Notes: generated by a model from the sequence alone, not told the origin. Positions 18,501-28,031 are shown, counted from the stretch's first letter. The stretch is DNA of 62,332 nt from Helcococcus kunzii ATCC 51366 (GCF_000245755.1 NZ_JH601088.1:1236760-1299091); one strand, 5' to 3'. Program-made: numbers and translations.

Positions 18501-19334
18501 CTATTTACCTTTTCTTCTTCTTATAATGTCATTAGTTGATTTCTTCTTAAAGCGTCTAGTCTTAACTCCACGTGATTTCTTACCCCATGGTGTCATAGGT
18601 TGTGGTCTACCAACAGGTGCTCTACCTTCACCACCACCGTGTGGGTGATCTACTGGGTTCATTGCAGAACCTCTAACATGTGGTCTCTTGCCTGTATATC
18701 TTTTCTTACCAGCTTTACCAAAAGAAACTAATTCATGTTCTAAATTTCCTACTTGACCAATTGTTGCTTTACATCTAATATCTAATCTTCTTATTTCACC
18801 TGAAGGTAATTTTACTATACCGTATTTACCTTCTTTACCAACTAATTGTGCTTCTGCACCAGCTGTTCTTACTAATTGACCACCTTTACCAGGTTTCATT
18901 TCAATATTGTGAATTTTTGTACCTACTGGGATATATTGTAATTGTAATGCATTACCAATCATGATATCTGCATCATTACCAGCTTCAATAACATCACCAA
19001 TTTTTAATCCTTTTGGAGCTAAAATGTATCTCTTCTCACCATCTACATAGTGGATTAGAGCGATATTAGCTGTTCTGTTTGGATCGTATTCAATTGCTGC
19101 TACTTTTCCTGGTACATTTTCTTTATTTCTCTTAAAGTCGATAATTCTATATTTTCTCTTATTTCCGCCACCTCTAAATCTTGAAGTAGTTCTACCTGTG
19201 TTGTTTCTACCACCTGATTTTTTTAGAGGAGCTGTCAATGATTTTTCTGGTGCTTTCTTTGTTAATTCTTCATAAGATAACACTGACATTGAACGAAGCC
19301 CAGCAGAAGTTGGTTTATATTTTTTTATAGCCAT
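18501..19334 (-). CDS. rplB: Large ribosomal subunit protein uL2
   Basis: The 277-residue protein has the uL2 OB and SH3-like domains and the signature [20 protein letters not shown] near residue 220. This carries the conserved histidine close to the peptidyl-transferase centre. It is required for subunit association. Confidence 0.98.
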   Translation of the reverse strand: MAIKKYKPTSAGLRSMSVLSYEELTKKAPEKSLTAPLKKSGGRNNTGRTTSRFRGGGNKRKYRIIDFKRNKENVPGKVAAIEYDPNRTANIALIHYVDGEKRYILAPKGLKIGDVIEAGNDADIMIGNALQLQYIPVGTKIHNIEMKPGKGGQLVRTAGAEAQLVGKEGKYGIVKLPSGEIRRLDIRCKATIGQVGNLEHELVSFGKAGKKRYTGKRPHVRGSAMNPVDHPHGGGEGRAPVGRPQPMTPWGKKSRGVKTRRFKKKSTNDIIRRRKGK

Positions 19335-19348
19335 TTTATCCCCCTATA

Positions 19349-19642
19349 TTACATATTTTCAAAGAATTCAATTGTTTTTGAATCTTCTTTTAATGTAACT
19401 ATTGCTTTTTTCCAGTCAGATCTTTTACCTTCTGTTCTACCAATTCTTGTTGTTTTACCAATCATATTGATAGTATTTACTTTTGCTACTTTTACGCCTT
19501 CAAAAATTTGTTCAATTGCTGCTTTAATTTCTGACTTGTTTGATCTTTTGTCTACTTTAAATACATATTTATTATCTTCCATTAAATCCATTGATCTTTC
19601 ACTGATTATTGGAGATATAATTATATCGTAAGGTGATTTCAT
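19349..19642 (-). CDS. rplW: Large ribosomal subunit protein uL23
   Basis: The 97-residue protein has ISPIISERSMDLMEDNKYVFKV-type sequence and the NKSEIKAAIEQIF helix. uL23 is the docking site for trigger factor and SRP. Its ATG shares the last base of the rplD stop codon. Confidence 0.97.
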   Translation of the reverse strand: MKSPYDIIISPIISERSMDLMEDNKYVFKVDKRSNKSEIKAAIEQIFEGVKVAKVNTINMIGKTTRIGRTEGKRSDWKKAIVTLKEDSKTIEFFENM

Positions 19643-20265
19643 TATGCGAATACCTCCTCTGCTTTTTTAACTGCAGCTTCTGTTATGATTAATGAGTTAT
19701 GTTTAATTAAATCATATACATTCATGTTGTTTACTACTACAACTTCAACACCATCAATGTTTCTGAATGATTTATAAATATTTTCATTAGCTTCATCAAT
19801 TACTACATATGCTGTCTTATCTGCGTTAATAGCACCTAAAATTGTTTTTGCTTCTTTTGTGCTAATTTCTGATAAGTTTAATTCATTTAATACAATAATT
19901 TCTTCTTCAACTACTTTTGAAGTTAATAAAGATTTTAATGCTAATCTTCTAACTTTCTTTGGTACTGTGTAAGAATAATTTCTTGGTTTTGGTGCAAACA
20001 CTGTACCACCACCTCTCCATTGTGGAGATCTGATTGAACCTTGTCTTGCTCTACCTGTACCTTTTTGTCTCCAAGGTTTCTTACCACCACCTCTAACTTC
20101 TGCTCTTGTTTTAGCTGATTGTGTACCTTGTCTTTTGTTTGCTAATTGATTTTTAACAACTTCATAAACAACGTGTTCGTTGATTTCTGAACCAAATAAT
20201 GATTCTGGTAAATCGATGTTTCCTACGCTGTTACCTTTAATATCTAATACATTAACATTAGGCAT
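19642..20265 (-). CDS. rplD: Large ribosomal subunit protein uL4
   Basis: The 207-residue protein has the extended loop that reaches the exit tunnel (GGGKKPWRQKGTGRARQGS, about 65-83) and a globular domain with KRRLALKSLLTSKV-like sequence. In E. coli uL4 represses the S10 operon; whether this applies here is unknown, although a structured leader precedes rpsJ. Confidence 0.97.
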   Translation of the reverse strand: MPNVNVLDIKGNSVGNIDLPESLFGSEINEHVVYEVVKNQLANKRQGTQSAKTRAEVRGGGKKPWRQKGTGRARQGSIRSPQWRGGGTVFAPKPRNYSYTVPKKVRRLALKSLLTSKVVEEEIIVLNELNLSEISTKEAKTILGAINADKTAYVVIDEANENIYKSFRNIDGVEVVVVNNMNVYDLIKHNSLIITEAAVKKAEEVFA

Positions 20266-20279
20266 ATTCTATCTCCTTC

Positions 20280-20912
20280 CTATTTTGATGCTTTTCTAGC
20301 TTCTTGTACAGTTACTAGTCCACCTTTAGGTCCTGGGATAGCACCTTTAATTAGTAGTAAGTTTTTATCAACGTCAACTTTAACTATTTCTAGATTTTGT
20401 ACTGTAACTCTATCATGCCCCATTTTACCTGAGCCTTTTCTACCTTTGAACACTCTAGCAGGATATGAACCAGCTGATCTAGCACCAGCAACTCTATGTG
20501 ATTTTGAACCGTGTGCTTCTGGTCCTCTACTATAGTTATGTCTCTTAATAGAACCTTGTGTTCCTTTACCTTTTGATGTACCGATAACATCTACTATATC
20601 TTTATCGTTGAATAATTCAACTGTAAACTCTTGTCCTAAAGAAAATTCTGAGCTATCTTCAACTAAGAATTCTCTTAAATATCTTTTTAATTCTGTTTCA
20701 GCTTTACCAAAATGTCCTCTCATTGGTTGATTTGAGTGTTTTTCTTTTCTTTCACCGTAACCAACTTGAATAGCGCTGTATCCATCTTTTTCAAGTGTTT
20801 TAATTTGTGTAATCACTACTGGACCAGCTTCTACTACTGTAACTGGTGTAACTTTTCCGTTTTCATCGAAAACTTGAGTCATACCAATTTTTCTTCCTAA
20901 TATACCTTTCAT
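20280..20912 (-). CDS. rplC: Large ribosomal subunit protein uL3
   Basis: The family N-terminus MKGILGRKIGMTQVF starts at ATG 20912 with AAGGGG upstream; thirteen extra codons of the longer open frame are rejected. The 210-residue product has the core signature RVAGARSAGSYPARVFKGRK. uL3 is an early 50S assembly protein near the peptidyl-transferase centre. Confidence 0.97.
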   Translation of the reverse strand: MKGILGRKIGMTQVFDENGKVTPVTVVEAGPVVITQIKTLEKDGYSAIQVGYGERKEKHSNQPMRGHFGKAETELKRYLREFLVEDSSEFSLGQEFTVELFNDKDIVDVIGTSKGKGTQGSIKRHNYSRGPEAHGSKSHRVAGARSAGSYPARVFKGRKGSGKMGHDRVTVQNLEIVKVDVDKNLLLIKGAIPGPKGGLVTVQEARKASK

Positions 20913-20963
20913 TTTTTCCCCTTTCTTACAGTGGATTGTGCTTTCGCACAATCATACTAAGTT

Positions 20964-21272
20964 TTAAAGTTTAATTTCTATATCTACACCAGCAGGTAGA
21001 TTTAATTTTTTAAGAGCATCTAATGTCTTTGAATTTGGATTTACAATATCAATTAATCTCTTATGAGTTCTTTGTTCAAATTGTTCTCTTGAATCTTTAT
21101 ATTTGTGAACCGCTCTGATTATTGTTACCTTTTCAATTTCTGTAGGTAGTGGGATTGGTCCTGAAACTTCCGCACCACTTCTCTTACATGCATCTACGAT
21201 CTTTGCAGCTGAAGAATCAATTACTTCATGATCGTAAGCTCTTAATCTAATTCTAATTTTTTGTTTTGCCAT
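20964..21272 (-). CDS. rpsJ: Small ribosomal subunit protein uS10
   Basis: The 102-residue protein begins [19 protein letters not shown] and contains [16 protein letters not shown]. uS10 is also NusE, the partner of NusB in transcription antitermination. It is the first gene of the supercluster and follows a structured leader. No tuf or fusA gene is found directly upstream. Confidence 0.97.
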   Translation of the reverse strand: MAKQKIRIRLRAYDHEVIDSSAAKIVDACKRSGAEVSGPIPLPTEIEKVTIIRAVHKYKDSREQFEQRTHKRLIDIVNPNSKTLDALKKLNLPAGVDIEIKL

Positions 21273-21332
21273 TTCTTCCTCCTATTTTTCTTGATAGCCA
21301 TACTCTCTTCCGGGTGTACAAATCCATTTCAT

Positions 21333-21354
21333 AAAAAAAGCGAAGCTATCTCGC
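21333..21354 (-). terminator. Terminator-like hairpin in the rpsJ leader (candidate attenuator)
   Basis: On the minus strand GCGAG-ATAG-CTTCGC (21340-21354) forms a short stem followed by TTTTTTT. It lies about 60 bases before the rpsJ start and within the predicted transcript. A terminator in front of an essential operon suggests conditional read-through. Upstream, 21391-21422 can form CTTGAAACGC...GCGTATTTCAAG. Confidence 0.55.
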
Positions 21355-21390
21355 CCAAAATCTTGTTTGAACTAACTCAGTGTGAATTCC

Positions 21391-21422
21391 CTTGAAATAC
21401 GCATAAGAAGTAGCGTTTCAAG
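21391..21422 (-). promoter_or_regulatory. Leader hairpin upstream of rpsJ
   Basis: CTTGAAA and TTTCAAG pair, extended by CGC/GCG with a small internal loop. It lies between the predicted transcript start near 21453 and the terminator-like hairpin. It may belong to an r-protein-binding leader, but I could not match it to a named leader family. Confidence 0.5.
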
Positions 21423-21452
21423 CAACCTCTCACCTCATTGCTAAATTTAGTA

Positions 21453-21488
21453 CTCGTATATAATACTAAAACCAATGATTTATTGCAA
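21453..21488 (-). promoter_or_regulatory. Probable promoter of the S10-spc-alpha supercluster
   Basis: On the minus strand TTGCAA (21483-21488) and TATTAT (21460-21465) are separated by exactly 17 bp, with a predicted start near 21453. This gives a leader of about 180 bases before rpsJ. The -35 is less than perfect. Confidence 0.6.
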
Positions 21489-21762
21489 ATTTTTTTTTAA
21501 AATCTTTTTATTTTCGAGAAAATTGTTAACAAAATTTAATATATTTATTTTTTTGAATTTGCTCTTAAACTTTCTTCTTTATATGTAGCATATAAGATTA
21601 TATAACAAATTTTAAATTAAGCAATTTTTTATATTTTGGAAATGTGTTTAGATTGAATAAAATAATTATTGCTTAGTATTTGTTCATTAACTATTGTGGG
21701 AATGCATAACCGTATGTAAACAACATATATTACTAAGATAAAACTTGTGGCCAGGATGGTTT

Positions 21763-22051
21763 TTCCTGATTATTTTAGGATTTTGCGATTTAATCAGGAA
21801 GGATTTTTGTTGGTTTTTCCTGATTATTTTGATATTTTCGATTTAATCAGGAAAAGCACCTGTAAGTTGCACCTGTTTATTTCCAAATACCCATTTTAAT
21901 CAGGAAAATTGCTCAATATTTTTTTCTGTCTATTTCAGGTTTTGTGATTTAATCAGGAAATTTTTCATTTTCTCCATTTTTACATGTGTATTATTAAATG
22001 CTTGATTTACACATGTAAGGATTTGGACCATTTTCCCATTCACACATGTAA
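21763..22051. repeat. Mixed palindrome array: TTCCTGAT family (4 copies) then TTACATGTGTA family
   Basis: Family 2 copies (37-38 bp, TTCCTGATTA ... TTAATCAGGAA) lie at 21763-21800, 21817-21853, about 21870-21906 (left arm decayed) and 21923-21959 (left arm partly decayed), starting 53-54 bp apart. A family 3 copy (39 bp, TTACATGTGTA ... TACACATGTAA) follows at 21980-22018, and an extra CACATGTAA arm ends at 22051. The array occupies the gap of almost 1 kb between rpsJ and the osmoprotectant operon. The remaining parts (21489-21762, 22052-22189) show no gene, only AT-rich sequence. Confidence 0.85.
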
Positions 22052-22189
22052 TCATAAAAAGTACCCCCCATTTTGTAGACAATCGTGTGAATTTTTACAT
22101 GGCCCATAATATGCTTTCTGGATATTTTCCAGTTGTACAGTAGATGTAGTACTCACTTAGAGCCATCATCAACTAAAACATCTCCAATA

Positions 22190-22234
22190 TAAAAATTCAT
22201 CAATACCTGTATCAATCTACAGATATTAATGAAT
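22190..22234 (-). terminator. Terminator of the osmoprotectant operon
   Basis: On the minus strand an imperfect stem ATTCATTAATATCTGTA ... TACAGGTATTGATGAAT is followed by TTTTTAT, 24 bases after the last stop codon of the operon. Confidence 0.75.
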
Positions 22235-22257
22235 CTTGTTTTGAAACATGTATTTAA

Positions 22258-22896
22258 TTAATGTTTCGTTTTATCCAATTTATTTTCAATAAAGGATAAA
22301 ATCATGTCGATGACTACCGCCATCAATGCTGTGGGTATAGCCCCGGCAAGTATAATGTCTGCACCATCGCTGACATTTATCCCTCTGGAAATAATGTCTC
22401 CTAATCCACCAGCACCGATAAATGTACCTATCGCTGCTACACCTATACCTAAGACCATGGAATTTTTTATCCCTCCCATGATTACTGATAATGATAGTGG
22501 AAATTGAATCTTTCTAATAAGCTGAAATCTATTCATACCTAAACCTTTAGCTGCGTCAATGATGTTTTCATCAACATTTGAAACAGCTGTGTAGGTATTT
22601 TTAAGTATTGGTAATATTGAGTACAGAAAAACTGTAACTATTACCGTCGTTGGACCTAGTCCAAATCCACCCATAACGATAGCTAACATCGCTAGTGATG
22701 GAACAGTCTGAATGATATTTGCTAAAGAAATGACCCAATTGGCTAATTTCTTCTTACTTGCAAGATAAAAACCTAATGGTATTGCAACTATTGCAGCTAA
22801 CAATACACCATAAATTGATATTAAAAAGTGTCGATATACTTGTTCTAGCACGTAGGAACCATTAGTTTTATAATATTCTATTAAATCTGATATCAT
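22258..22896 (-). CDS. opuCD: Osmoprotectant ABC transporter permease (second)
   Basis: The 212-residue permease has about five membrane helices and the ABC-contact loop around AAKGLGMNRFQLIRKIQFPL (about 130-150), followed by IGTFIGAGGLGDIISRGI. It belongs to the OpuC/ProW branch importing glycine betaine, carnitine or choline. It is the last gene of the ATPase-permease-binding protein-permease operon, with one base between its start and the preceding stop. Confidence 0.9.
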   Translation of the reverse strand: MISDLIEYYKTNGSYVLEQVYRHFLISIYGVLLAAIVAIPLGFYLASKKKLANWVISLANIIQTVPSLAMLAIVMGGFGLGPTTVIVTVFLYSILPILKNTYTAVSNVDENIIDAAKGLGMNRFQLIRKIQFPLSLSVIMGGIKNSMVLGIGVAAIGTFIGAGGLGDIISRGINVSDGADIILAGAIPTALMAVVIDMILSFIENKLDKTKH

Positions 22897-22897
22897 A

Positions 22898-23866
22898 CTA
22901 ATTTCCTTTCAATATCTCTTTATAGAGTTCTCTGTCTTCTAATTTCTTTACTTTTTTATTTTCAAAGTAGTTATTAGCTTTTAAGAACTCTTCAGCCACT
23001 AATCTAGGTTCAATCTTGTCTTGATCGGATTTTCTATTTAGCTTTTGCATCATCTCGTTATCAACTTCACCCTCTAATTTTAGTAGGATTTCTTCCAATT
23101 TAGGATATCTTTTTAATATTTCTTTGCTTGTTACCGGTGATGCGTCATATGCTGGAAATATTTGTTTATCATCTTCAAGTAATACAAGATTATTTGATTG
23201 GATTCTTCCGTCAGTAGAATAACCTAATACTACGTCCATTTTTCCATCTTTTACAGCATCATAAATTATACCCATTTCCATAGGCATAAGGTTTTTAAAG
23301 CCAAATCCATATTTTTCTTTAAATGCTTTGTATCCATCACCTTCTTTATCTATCCATCCCGCATCAGCACCTACTTTAATCGTATCTTTTAATTCTTCTA
23401 AATCACTTGTGTTTTTTAGATTATGCTTTTTAGCAAATTCTTCAGTAACCATAAATGCGTAAGTATTGTCGAATCCATAGGATGGAAACCAAATCATATC
23501 AAGCTGTTCATCATATCCTTTTACAACTTTTTCAAAAGCTTGTTTAGGATCTATGATTGCTTCTTCACCTAATTCACCTGTCAATGATGTACCTGAATAG
23601 TTAGCTCCAATAACATTGGCATTTCCATTTCTAACAGTTTGTACAATCAACAGTGTAGAAGAAATATTATTTATTAAATCTGTTTTTACATCTGGCAAAT
23701 AGTGATTTATCATTTGAACAGTGATTTCTGAAAGAATCTGTCTCTCGGTTAAGCTTCCGCTTGTTACTACTATGCCATCTGTCTGCGCATTTCCACCTAA
23801 TCCTGGGAATGCACATCCGGTTAAAAGAAAGATGAAGGATAACAATAATGTAATTATTTTTTTCAT
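22898..23866 (-). CDS. opuCC: Osmoprotectant substrate-binding lipoprotein
   Basis: A signal peptide ends in the lipobox LTGC (cysteine near residue 18), so the protein is lipid-anchored outside the membrane. The 322-residue protein has the OpuAC fold of quaternary-amine binders, with segments such as GSLTERQILSEI and GVVLGYSTDGRI-like DVVLGYSTDGRIQ. It captures substrate for the flanking permeases. The exact substrate cannot be read from sequence. Confidence 0.9.
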   Translation of the reverse strand: MKKIITLLLSFIFLLTGCAFPGLGGNAQTDGIVVTSGSLTERQILSEITVQMINHYLPDVKTDLINNISSTLLIVQTVRNGNANVIGANYSGTSLTGELGEEAIIDPKQAFEKVVKGYDEQLDMIWFPSYGFDNTYAFMVTEEFAKKHNLKNTSDLEELKDTIKVGADAGWIDKEGDGYKAFKEKYGFGFKNLMPMEMGIIYDAVKDGKMDVVLGYSTDGRIQSNNLVLLEDDKQIFPAYDASPVTSKEILKRYPKLEEILLKLEGEVDNEMMQKLNRKSDQDKIEPRLVAEEFLKANNYFENKKVKKLEDRELYKEILKGN

Positions 23867-23867
23867 A

Positions 23868-24515
23868 CTATTCCCTCTCTCTCATTAAATGTTTAGGAGT
23901 AAATCTCTCTTCTATTTTGCCAATACCAAATTCAAATAACAGAGCCATCAATGTAACAGGGATAGCTCCAGCATATATAGCCGCAAAATTGTAGTTGTTT
24001 AATCCAATAAATATTAAATCTCCTAAACCACCAGCTCCAATATATGAGGCTATGGTCGCCCAGGCAACTACATAAATCCCTGATAAACTTATACCAGAAA
24101 TAATAATCGGCAATGCTAAAGGTATTTGAACTTTAGTTAAAACCTGCCAATAACTCATTCCCATTCCATATGAAGCGTCTATTGTATTTTTGTCTACGGA
24201 TTCTATTCCTAATATTGTGTTTCTAAGTATTGGTAATAGAGAATACACAACTAAAGCTACAATTGCAGGTAGTCTACCTACACCAAAAAATGGCACCATA
24301 ATAGCTAATAAAGCTAAAGATGGTAGAGTCTGTAAAACTGAAGCTATAGATAATACAATAGAAGATAACTTTTTAGATTTACTTACCAAAATCCCAATTG
24401 GTACGGATATTAAAGAACCAATACCAAGTGATAATAAGGAAATAATAAAGTGTTCAAAAGTTTTACTAAATATTGTATCTAAATTATCTAATATCCACTT
24501 CATCAACCTCACCAT
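23868..24515 (-). CDS. opuCB: Osmoprotectant ABC transporter permease (first)
   Basis: This 215-residue membrane permease resembles the second permease and has the loop DASYGMGMSYWQVLTKVQIPL with IASYIGAGGLGDLIFIGL. Two starts are possible: ATG 24515 or, more likely by family pattern, ATG 24503 (MKWILDN) behind GAGG. It overlaps the ATPase gene end, so translation is coupled. Confidence 0.9.
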   Translation of the reverse strand: MVRLMKWILDNLDTIFSKTFEHFIISLLSLGIGSLISVPIGILVSKSKKLSSIVLSIASVLQTLPSLALLAIMVPFFGVGRLPAIVALVVYSLLPILRNTILGIESVDKNTIDASYGMGMSYWQVLTKVQIPLALPIIISGISLSGIYVVAWATIASYIGAGGLGDLIFIGLNNYNFAAIYAGAIPVTLMALLFEFGIGKIEERFTPKHLMRERE

Positions 24516-25686
24516 CCTTACTTTTATCGGCTTTATGTTCTTCTAGTATATCATTTTCAGGAGTGTATCCTTCCCAATAACCAGAATAGATAAAATCTAC
24601 AATTGTAGATCTAGTTATAAGCCCTACTAATTTATCCCCCTCTAAAACCGGGATATTTCTATAACCTAATTTTTGTATATAATAGATTACATCTCGCACT
24701 AATGTATGAGTTGGTAGATAAAACGCTTCTTCCATAATATCTCCAACCAATTTATTTGGATCAGTATGCCTTTGTAAATTAAATATATTGATTAAACCTA
24801 ATAATTTCATATCTTCCGTTACAACGAAAAGCGTATCAACTCTTTTTGTTTTCATGATATCTGCCGCTTCTCTTAAAGTTGTATCTTTTGTCACCGTGAT
24901 TGGATTTTTCATCATTATATTATCAATACTTTGGAAATTAAATTTACTTTGTTTAATTCTTTCTTCCCCTAGTAAATCTGAAACAAATTCAGATGCAGGA
25001 TTAGTAAGAATGTTTTTTGGTGTGTCAAACTGAATTAATTTTCCCTTATCCATAATGGCTATTTTATCACTTAGAGCAATCGCCTCATCCATATCATGTG
25101 TTACAAAGACAATAGTTTTACCTAATTCTTTTTGCAAGTTTTTAGTAAATTTTTGTAAACTTTCTCTTGTAATCGGATCAAGCGCCCCAAATGGCTCATC
25201 CATCAAGATTATTTCCTGATCTGCAGCAAGCGCCCTGATAACTCCGACACGCTGTTGCTGACCACCAGATAACTCTGAAGGATAAAAATTAAGATAATCT
25301 TTATCCAATGACGCTTTTTCAGCTAAGGATTCAACCCTGTCTTTAATCTTAGACTCAGGCCATTTCAACATTCTTGGAACAATCGCAACATTTTCAAATA
25401 TTGTCATATGCGGCAATAATCCTATTTGTTGAATAACATAACCTATTGATCTTCTTAGTTTTACAGGATTTTCCTTACTAATATCCTTTCCATTAATTAA
25501 AACTTTTCCGTTAGTTGGGACATTCATCCTATTAATCATCCTCATTAAAGTAGTTTTACCACTACCTGAAGTACCGACTAAACAAATAAATTCCCCTTTG
25601 TTAATCTTCATGCTAATGCCATCTACAGCAGTAACATCTTTAGAATATTTTTTAGTTACATTTTGAAATTCAATAATTTTAATCAC
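24484..25686 (-). CDS. opuCA: Osmoprotectant ABC transporter ATP-binding protein with CBS pair
   Basis: The 400-residue ATPase has Walker A GTSGSGKTT (about 36), the signature LSGGQQQR (about 140) and Walker B EIILMDEPFGALD. Two CBS domains follow (about 255-370); in OpuA-type importers these respond to ionic strength. It uses a GTG start at 25686 with GGGG upstream. First gene of the operon. Confidence 0.92.
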   Translation of the reverse strand: MIKIIEFQNVTKKYSKDVTAVDGISMKINKGEFICLVGTSGSGKTTLMRMINRMNVPTNGKVLINGKDISKENPVKLRRSIGYVIQQIGLLPHMTIFENVAIVPRMLKWPESKIKDRVESLAEKASLDKDYLNFYPSELSGGQQQRVGVIRALAADQEIILMDEPFGALDPITRESLQKFTKNLQKELGKTIVFVTHDMDEAIALSDKIAIMDKGKLIQFDTPKNILTNPASEFVSDLLGEERIKQSKFNFQSIDNIMMKNPITVTKDTTLREAADIMKTKRVDTLFVVTEDMKLLGLINIFNLQRHTDPNKLVGDIMEEAFYLPTHTLVRDVIYYIQKLGYRNIPVLEGDKLVGLITRSTIVDFIYSGYWEGYTPENDILEEHKADKSKDGEVDEVDIR

Positions 25687-25704
25687 CTACCCCTCTCCCA
25701 TTAT

Positions 25705-25750
25705 CAAGCTATGTTATATGGATATATATACCCCAATATTGGATAGCTTG
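25705..25750. promoter_or_regulatory. Palindrome in front of the osmoprotectant operon
   Basis: CAAGCTAT and ATAGCTTG form inverted arms, with a further ATATGG/CCAATAT pairing inside, 19 bp upstream of the GTG start. It could be an operator or an mRNA leader hairpin; no U-run follows. The regulator is unknown. Confidence 0.4.
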
Positions 25751-25900
25751 TCATAGAAAATCAAAATATTAAACTTATTTAAGGATAAATTTTTACCCTT
25801 ATATACCATCTTATACTACTTGACTTTTAAATGCATATATATCAGCCCAAGAACACGATATTTTTGGGAATGTTAAACTTTTTTAGCAATTTGACAAAAT

Positions 25901-25950
25901 AAAAAAGAGACTGCTTCAAAATAACTTCTAAGTCATTTCAAAACAATCTC
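25901..25950 (-). terminator. Terminator of the amidohydrolase-serine dehydratase operon
   Basis: On the minus strand GAGATTG pairs with CAGTCTC around a longer imperfect stem, followed by TTTTTT, 14 bases after the sdaAA stop. It is a member of the same terminator family as 6814-6859. Confidence 0.8.
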
Positions 25951-25963
25951 CTGTTTAATTTAT

Positions 25964-26854
25964 TTAATTATTTTCTTTTCCAAAAACTTGTTCCATTAAT
26001 TTTTTACCTGTTGGAGTTGATGCCAACCCTCCTCTTGCAGTTTCCTTTAAGTCGTCTCTCATCGCATCACCAACTTGTTTCATAGCAACTAATGTTTCAT
26101 CAACTGGAATGTATAAATCAACGCCCGCTAAAGCCATTGATGCTGAAGATATCGCAATTGAAACACCTGATGCATTTCTTTTTATACATGGTATTTCTAC
26201 TAAACCAGCAACTGGGTCACAAACCAAACCTAATTGATTTATTACACACATTCCTAATGCGTCCGCACTTTGTTGAGGTGTTCCCCCTTTTATCTCAACT
26301 ATTGCTGCAGCAGCCATTCCAGATGCTGAGCCACATTCAGCTTGACATCCGCCTTCTGCACCGGAGATTGACGCTTGTTTTGCAACAACCATTCCAAATG
26401 CACCAGCTGTAAAAATAGCTTTTACGATTACTTCCTTTTCAATTTTTTCATCTTCATATAATGTTGCTAAAACACCAGGTAAAATGCCACAACTCCCTGC
26501 GGTAGGTGTCGCTAAAATCCTGCCCATAGCAGCATTTGTATTTGATGTAGCCATAGCTCTTGCAATTGATCTAGTCATAAAATCACCAGCGAATCCACCA
26601 TTATTATTTTTTGCGTATTCCATTACTTTATAACCTTCTCCACCTGTTAAACCTGATGTGGATCTCAAATCTTTGTCCATACCAGTGTGAGTGGATTCAA
26701 TCATAACATCAAAGGCTTTTTCCATTTCTTTATAAAGTTCGTCAACTGAATACCCAAATTGTTTCGCTTGGTCTTCCATTACAAGTTCACTAATTTTTAC
26801 ACCTTTTTCATTTGCTAAATCTACAATTTCTTGGATTGAATTATATCTAAACAT
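25964..26854 (-). CDS. sdaAA: L-serine dehydratase, alpha subunit
   Basis: The 296-residue subunit of the iron-sulphur L-serine deaminase converts serine to pyruvate and ammonia. The family motifs are visible: STHTGMDKDLRSTSGLTGGEG, ATPTAGSCGILPGVLA, GGCQAECG and CDPVAGLVEIPC, whose cysteines bind the 4Fe-4S cluster. Gram-positive anaerobes have this split form. It follows the beta subunit by 17 bp. Confidence 0.96.
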   Translation of the reverse strand: MFRYNSIQEIVDLANEKGVKISELVMEDQAKQFGYSVDELYKEMEKAFDVMIESTHTGMDKDLRSTSGLTGGEGYKVMEYAKNNNGGFAGDFMTRSIARAMATSNTNAAMGRILATPTAGSCGILPGVLATLYEDEKIEKEVIVKAIFTAGAFGMVVAKQASISGAEGGCQAECGSASGMAAAAIVEIKGGTPQQSADALGMCVINQLGLVCDPVAGLVEIPCIKRNASGVSIAISSASMALAGVDLYIPVDETLVAMKQVGDAMRDDLKETARGGLASTPTGKKLMEQVFGKENN

Positions 26855-26871
26855 ATTGAACTCCTTAAATA

Positions 26872-27534
26872 TTATTCTATAACGACAACATTCAAAACAT
26901 CATCTAATGCACCTATTTCATATTCAATATATTTAGAAGTAGGTTCATCTAATTCGACCTTCATTATTGCAATGCCGCCTTTTTTATCTCTTTCAAGTGT
27001 TATATTACAAATATTTGCATCACTATATCTATCACTTAATAAGCTTGTAACTCTAGCAATAACTCCTGGCCTGTCGTTATGTACGACTAATATTGTCGGA
27101 TTATCTGTAGTCATTGGGAAATTCATGCCATTTATTGATTCAATTCTAATATTTCCTCCTCCAATACTAGCTCCTCTAACACATCCTTGTTGTCCATTTT
27201 CACATAAGAAATGGATAATAGCAGTATTTGGATGAGCATTTTCAAGGTCAATTCCGACAAATTCATATTTTAACCCTTCTTTATCGGCAATTTCAAATAT
27301 ATCCCTGATTTCTGCATCATCAGTTTCATAGCCCAAAAGTCCGGCGATTAAAGCTTTATCAGTCCCATGACCTTTATATGTAGCCTTAAAAGAACCTGCA
27401 AGCTCAAATTTTACTTCTATAGGTTTTGCTCCTTGCATTATTTTATGGGCAACATTCCCTATTCTTACTGCTCCAGCAGTGTGTGAACTAGATGGTCCTA
27501 TCATTCTTGGACCAATTATATTAAAAATATTCAT
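26872..27534 (-). CDS. sdaAB: L-serine dehydratase, beta subunit
   Basis: The 220-residue protein begins with the SDH-beta signature NIIGPRMIGPSSSHTAGAVR and ends in an ACT domain (TILVVHNDRPGVIARVTSLLSD, about 148-170), which usually binds serine. It pairs with the alpha subunit encoded next. Confidence 0.96.
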   Translation of the reverse strand: MNIFNIIGPRMIGPSSSHTAGAVRIGNVAHKIMQGAKPIEVKFELAGSFKATYKGHGTDKALIAGLLGYETDDAEIRDIFEIADKEGLKYEFVGIDLENAHPNTAIIHFLCENGQQGCVRGASIGGGNIRIESINGMNFPMTTDNPTILVVHNDRPGVIARVTSLLSDRYSDANICNITLERDKKGGIAIMKVELDEPTSKYIEYEIGALDDVLNVVVIE

Positions 27535-27575
27535 ATTTAACTCTTTCTATAAATGTAATACTTTATATTTATCTT

Positions 27576-28031
27576 TTAAAAAATCTTCATAAATAAATCA
27601 CCAAGCATACTGGAAATTAAGAATGTACCAGCAACTACAAATAGTGCTACTACTAAACCTTTTACTCCAACTTTCTTGAATGATGCCCAGTCTTTTCCTA
27701 CTACAACGCCGGCATATGCAAGAATTGGTGTAACTACTGACATAAAGCTTACTTTGTCAACTTGAGCAATTACATAATCTGCAATTGGTGAAATTGGTGA
27801 AGCTATTAGTATCGCTAAAATAGAAATCCATAAAACTGTTGACATTTGTTTTATTGGCACTATCCATGATAATAAATACCCACCTAAAGCTAATCCACCC
27901 AAAATTAACATACCTGGTATTGATTCCATAAATGAAAATCCATACCCCACCATATTACTTACCATCGAAATTATTATAGCAAATGCAATACTTGCTAATG
28001 TTACCGGCAATAGTCTCTTTATATTATGCAT
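27576..28031 (-). CDS. Small membrane protein paired with a DUF3100-type protein
   Basis: The 151-residue protein has about four or five hydrophobic helices and motifs such as LILGGLALGGYLLSWIVPI and TPILAYAGVVVGKDW. Its start overlaps the preceding gene by 8 bp. I do not know its function. The tight pairing with a larger membrane protein suggests a two-part transporter serving the amidohydrolase and serine dehydratase of the same operon. Confidence 0.7.
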   Translation of the reverse strand: MHNIKRLLPVTLASIAFAIIISMVSNMVGYGFSFMESIPGMLILGGLALGGYLLSWIVPIKQMSTVLWISILAILIASPISPIADYVIAQVDKVSFMSVVTPILAYAGVVVGKDWASFKKVGVKGLVVALFVVAGTFLISSMLGDLFMKIF

